In this document: positions 61,342 to 64,000 of the stretch, piece by piece
How the letters are laid out: every line of letters begins with the position of its first letter
Numbering within the stretch: the first letter of the stretch is position 1
NCBI RefSeq assembly: GCF_004138335.1
Contig: NZ_RYFW01000008.1
Location: 62,001-126,000, forward strand
DNA: 64,000 nt
Reading direction: 5' to 3'
Source of the DNA: Peristeroidobacter agariperforans
Lineage (GTDB): Bacteria; Pseudomonadota; Gammaproteobacteria; Steroidobacterales; Steroidobacteraceae
The notes under the pieces: generated by a model
What the model was told of the DNA's origin: nothing
Databases searched by the model: none
Seen by the model: only the letters and a program-made list of their open reading frames with translations
Program-made: the position numbers and the translations under genes

Positions 61342-62160
61342 ATGCAGATTGTCGATGCTTGGGCGCAGATCACCACCGAACGCATGAGCCGGCAGCCTTG
61401 GATGCAGACCTTGTACCGCTGGACACGACGCAGTGAAGCCGGGGCTCAATCGCTGGCCTCAACGCTGGCGGCCATGGACGAAGCCGGTGTCGGCATCGCG
61501 CTGCTCTCAGCGTGGCACGCTCCGACTGGAAGCTTGATCTCCAACGAGGAAGTGGCAGAGCAAGTCGCCGCAGCGCCGGGCCGGTTCCGGGGTGTAGCGA
61601 GTGTCGACCTGTTTCGGCCGATGGATGCCGTGCGAGACATTCGTAGCTGGGTCGAACGATCGAAGTTCGTGGCGGTGCGTGTTGTGCCTTGGCTATGGGA
61701 TCTCCCACCGACCGATCGTCGTTACTACCCGGTGTATGCAGCGTGCATCGAGGCCGGCGTCCCGCTCTGCACTCAGATCGGCCATACCGGCCCGTTGCGT
61801 TCGTCTGAAACTGGCCGGCTGATACCCTATCTCGAGCAGGTGATGCTCGACTTTCCCGAACTTGTTGTGGTCGGCGGCCACGTCGGCTTTCCGTGGATCG
61901 ACGAGCTGACCACTATGGCCGTGAAGTTCGAGCACTTCTACGTCGATACCTCTGCTTACGTACTCCACCGCCTTCCGCCGGCGTTCGTCGACTGGATGAA
62001 GGGCATCGGGTCGCGGCGGGTCATGTTCGGGAGCAACTGGCCAATGCTGACTCCGGCGCAATGTCTCAAGGAGCTCGATCATCTGCAATTGACTGATGAG
62101 CAAAGCGCCGATTTTCTGGGTGGCACTGCGCGGCGAGTCTTCCACCTCCCCGCTTCCTAA
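61342..62160 (+). CDS. Amidohydrolase 2-family (ACMSD-like) protein
   Basis: A 272-residue TIM-barrel protein of the amidohydrolase_2 (ACMSD-like) group. VPLCTQIGHTGP, VVVGGHVGFPWIDEL (metal or catalytic His) and RRVMFGSNWPM (FGSDxP with Asp changed to Asn) mark the late strands. The first strand reads VDAWAQIT where active members carry DxHxH, so the HxH metal ligands are absent, as in a metal-poor subgroup. It may be a decarboxylase or hydrolase with altered metal dependence. An AGAGAG ribosome site precedes the ATG. Confidence 0.82.
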   Translation: MQIVDAWAQITTERMSRQPWMQTLYRWTRRSEAGAQSLASTLAAMDEAGVGIALLSAWHAPTGSLISNEEVAEQVAAAPGRFRGVASVDLFRPMDAVRDIRSWVERSKFVAVRVVPWLWDLPPTDRRYYPVYAACIEAGVPLCTQIGHTGPLRSSETGRLIPYLEQVMLDFPELVVVGGHVGFPWIDELTTMAVKFEHFYVDTSAYVLHRLPPAFVDWMKGIGSRRVMFGSNWPMLTPAQCLKELDHLQLTDEQSADFLGGTARRVFHLPAS

Positions 62161-62190
62161 GGGCCGCACTAATGGAAAGGTTGCGCGCTT

Positions 62191-62772
62191 CTATGTCGAA
62201 CTCGCCAACACTCGCAGCTCCTCGCGCACATCCTGCCAGTTCCGCTCGTAAAAGACCGGCAGTTGTCCAGTGAACCGGCGCACTAGCCATTGAGCGAAAT
62301 CACCCACGGGCATGCCGTCGACGAGAGTTATTTCAGGAAGCGGGTCAGACTGAACGAAATTTGACATCCATTCTCGATCGGATTTTCCACGTTCCGACCA
62401 GTAACCGAGGGCGCGCCACCGTGAATCGAGCAGGACGACTGTCGGAATGCGGCTTACTCCGCCTCTTCCGGGAAATTGCGCAGCGGCAGCCTTGTGCTTG
62501 TCATGGCTTGCCACGCGCAGTTCCGCACCGGGTGAAGCTTCCACGAGCCGCGCGATGAACGGAAGATTGATGACGCAATCAGCACAGTACGGCTCGCAAA
62601 GAATCAGCACTCGCGCGCCCGGCTGAAAGATGCAACTGTCCGCGTCCGACGCAATAAACCCGAACCGCCGATAAGTTTGATGAAATCGGTCGGCATTCGC
62701 TCGTACGCCGCCTAGATACTCATCGAAGCTGACGCCTTCAGCATAGATCGGTTGAAGTGAATTGTCGCTCAT
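62191..62772 (-). CDS. Thioredoxin-family protein
   Basis: A 193-residue protein with a thioredoxin fold at about residues 40-160. The active-site segment is LCEPYCADCVINLPFI: CADC is the CxxC pair, with an extra cysteine three residues before. The cis-proline loop is GRGGVSRIPTVVLLD. The N-terminal 35 residues are helical and resemble the TlpA-like thioredoxin_9 group in Bacillus (YbdF/YtpP-like). No signal peptide is visible, so a cytosolic thiol-disulfide role is likely. I start at the ATG at 62772; the frame continues upstream 14 codons. It is divergent from the Lrp gene at 62905. Confidence 0.8.
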   Translation of the reverse strand: MSDNSLQPIYAEGVSFDEYLGGVRANADRFHQTYRRFGFIASDADSCIFQPGARVLILCEPYCADCVINLPFIARLVEASPGAELRVASHDKHKAAAAQFPGRGGVSRIPTVVLLDSRWRALGYWSERGKSDREWMSNFVQSDPLPEITLVDGMPVGDFAQWLVRRFTGQLPVFYERNWQDVREELRVLASST

Positions 62773-62904
62773 TCTGCCTCTTTTGTTCGTGATGACACAG
62801 CCGACTGGACTCAAGCATCCACTAAGGTGCGGCCAGCGTGAATGGACGATCGAAGGTATGCTCGATCCTCCACACAGAAATTAAGTTCCTGAGGGGACCT
62901 GACT

Positions 62905-63354
62905 TTGAATTCGAATGTGGACCGCCTCGATCGCCTGATCCTGGCTCACTTGGAACGTGAGGGTCGAATCGGCTTCGCCGAACTCGGCCGTCGCGTCGGC
63001 CTGTCTTCACCCGCTGTCGCCGAGCGCGTCCGTCGGCTTGAAGACTCTGGCGTGATCACCGGGTATCACGCGCATGTCGATCCCGCGAAGTGCGGCCGAG
63101 GCATCGTGGCGATCGTGAATCTCACAATTCGGGGCGAGGAGTGCCCGAACGTGGGAAAACACGTTGCAGGCATCCGTTCGGTTGTCGAATGCCACCGAGT
63201 CACGGGCGAACATAGCGCCGTCATGAAAGTCGCAGTTGGCTCCATTGCAGAGCTCGAGGCCTTGGTCGATCGCTTAGTGACAATAGGCAAGCCGTCGTCG
63301 AGCGTTGTGTTGTCCAGCCCCGTTCGCTTCAAGCCGCTGACCGACCTTCCTTGA
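62905..63354 (+). CDS. Lrp/AsnC-family transcriptional regulator
   Basis: A 149-residue Lrp-type regulator with HTH FAELGRRVGLSSPAVAERVRRLEDSGVI (about residues 24-51) and a RAM domain to the end (VVECHRVTGEHSAVMKVAVGS). The most probable start is a TTG at 62905, because GAGGGG lies eight bases before it; no ATG precedes the HTH region. It is divergent from the thioredoxin-like gene. It is distinct in sequence from the Lrp at 42902. Ligand unknown. Confidence 0.9.
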   Translation: MNSNVDRLDRLILAHLEREGRIGFAELGRRVGLSSPAVAERVRRLEDSGVITGYHAHVDPAKCGRGIVAIVNLTIRGEECPNVGKHVAGIRSVVECHRVTGEHSAVMKVAVGSIAELEALVDRLVTIGKPSSSVVLSSPVRFKPLTDLP

Positions 63355-63403
63355 TGCTGCGTGTCGACCCGCGACCGCAGAATGCTCGGTTGATCAGTAG
63401 TGC

Positions 63404-63979
63404 TTATGGACACTCCGTCGAGCTGCGAAGATCATGCTCCAAATCGCGTATCGCCTCGAGATTGCCAGTCACGTACGATGCTTGGGGCCTGATGGCGCGT
63501 GCCTGCAGCAGATCGCGCCGTGCCGCCGCGATATCCCTCGACAACAGGAACATGACCGCGCGATTCGCATACGCGATCGCGACGTATGTATCAGGTCGGA
63601 CGCGCTCGGCAGATGAAGATTTGTACGACGCGAGCTTCCGATCCCGAAGCGCAGCTTCCACGGCTCCATCGCAGGCGGTACGCGCGTTTACCCACTCTTT
63701 AGATGCTGTGTGTATGACGCATAAGTTCGTCAGCGACCAGGAGCCAGGGTTGGCAACCGCAAGCTTCGAGAGAGCAATGTCGTAGCGTCTGGCCAGGATG
63801 TGCCGGCCGCCGGGCCCGGTTGGGTAGGCTGTTAAAACCAACGGTCGCGAGCCACCCTGGATCTCAATAGCAGCTTTGGCAAAGGGCCTGGCCACCGCGC
63901 CGGGAGAGGCAAGGAGAAACGTTGCGCAGGAAAAAAAAACTGCAAGCGTGGCTCGACAGCTTGACTCAATGATGTGCAT
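63404..63979 (-). CDS. Secreted protein of unknown function with TPR-like helices
   Basis: A 191-residue protein with a Sec signal peptide (residues 1-30, ATLAVFFSCATFLLASPGAVA). The mature part has alternating helices with alanine and tyrosine at tetratricopeptide-like spacing (YDIALSKLAVANPGSWSLTNLCVIHTASKEW; YVAIAYANRAVMFLLSRDIAAARRDLLQARAIRP), suggesting two to three TPR-like units. I recognise no enzyme motif. Two cysteines (LCVIH and RTACD) could form a disulfide. GAGGCTTC before the ATG gives a ribosome site. It lies at the right edge of the window and its operon context is not visible. Confidence 0.65.
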   Translation of the reverse strand: MHIIESSCRATLAVFFSCATFLLASPGAVARPFAKAAIEIQGGSRPLVLTAYPTGPGGRHILARRYDIALSKLAVANPGSWSLTNLCVIHTASKEWVNARTACDGAVEAALRDRKLASYKSSSAERVRPDTYVAIAYANRAVMFLLSRDIAAARRDLLQARAIRPQASYVTGNLEAIRDLEHDLRSSTECP

Positions 63980-64000
63980 AGAAGCCTCCGAGGACGACTG

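Noticed and set aside
1-64000. CRISPR arrays, rRNA genes and phage structural genes
   Set aside because: I scanned for regularly spaced short repeats, rRNA segments and phage genes and saw none.

Overview
The window looks like a chromosomal segment of a free-living, GC-rich Gram-negative proteobacterium. It encodes three large TonB-dependent receptors, outer-membrane-type lipoproteins, Tat and Sec exported enzymes, GST paralogues and a RIO1-type kinase. The overall flavour is that of an oligotrophic gammaproteobacterium of the Steroidobacter/Xanthomonadales kind. That placement is an inference from gene style only; no rRNA or other marker gene is present.

Layout. 0-5 kb: an SDR dehydrogenase running off the left edge, a LysR regulator, an arsenic resistance operon (arsR-acr3-arsC), a frameshifted GST pseudogene and an intact GST. 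5-16 kb: accessory and decaying DNA. It holds three copies of a 250-360 bp dispersed repeat carrying the 3' half of a tRNA-Lys(CUU), a GST with a lipoprotein signal, several gene stumps (secreted-protein tail, LysR, ornithine-cyclodeaminase, peroxiredoxin-like), an aminotransferase, a dienelactone hydrolase, AraC and LysR regulators with an NmrA-type reductase, a beta-propeller lipoprotein and a RIO1-type kinase.

16.5-31.6 kb: the most striking region, a divergent eleven-gene cluster around one 180-bp promoter region. Leftward run TonB receptor 1, an IroE-like esterase, a serine hydrolase and an RraA-like protein. Rightward run a DUF885 metallohydrolase, a POT peptide transporter, an M81 (MlrC-type) peptidase, an ornithine-cyclodeaminase-family imine reductase, a threonine-dehydratase-like PLP enzyme, a cytochrome P450 and a small membrane protein, with four 4-bp start/stop overlaps. 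I read it as an uptake and dismantling pathway for an unusual peptide, possibly one with beta-hydroxy or D residues such as a foreign siderophore or cyclic peptide.

31.5-44.2 kb: a companion D-amino-acid block. It has a DadA/DAO-like FAD oxidase, two D-aminoacylase-family amidohydrolases, a second TonB receptor paralogous to the first, a zinc/PLP D-serine-dehydratase-type enzyme, a YkvI-type transporter, two paralogous XRE-cupin regulators, an Lrp regulator and tryptophan 2,3-dioxygenase.

44.5-51.1 kb: a diguanylate cyclase, an operon coupling a third TonB receptor to a two-component system, and an intact GST that is the sister of the pseudogene at 3.7 kb. 51.2-58.9 kb: an IS graveyard (IS3-family elements with frameshifts, an internally deleted element, a 111-bp inverted IS end) enclosing two AT-richer genes and followed by a broken M20 peptidase fused to a WD40-like stump. 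59-64 kb: ordinary small genes (YCII protein, AraC regulator, carboxymuconolactone decarboxylase-like protein, amidohydrolase, thioredoxin-like protein, Lrp regulator, a secreted protein).
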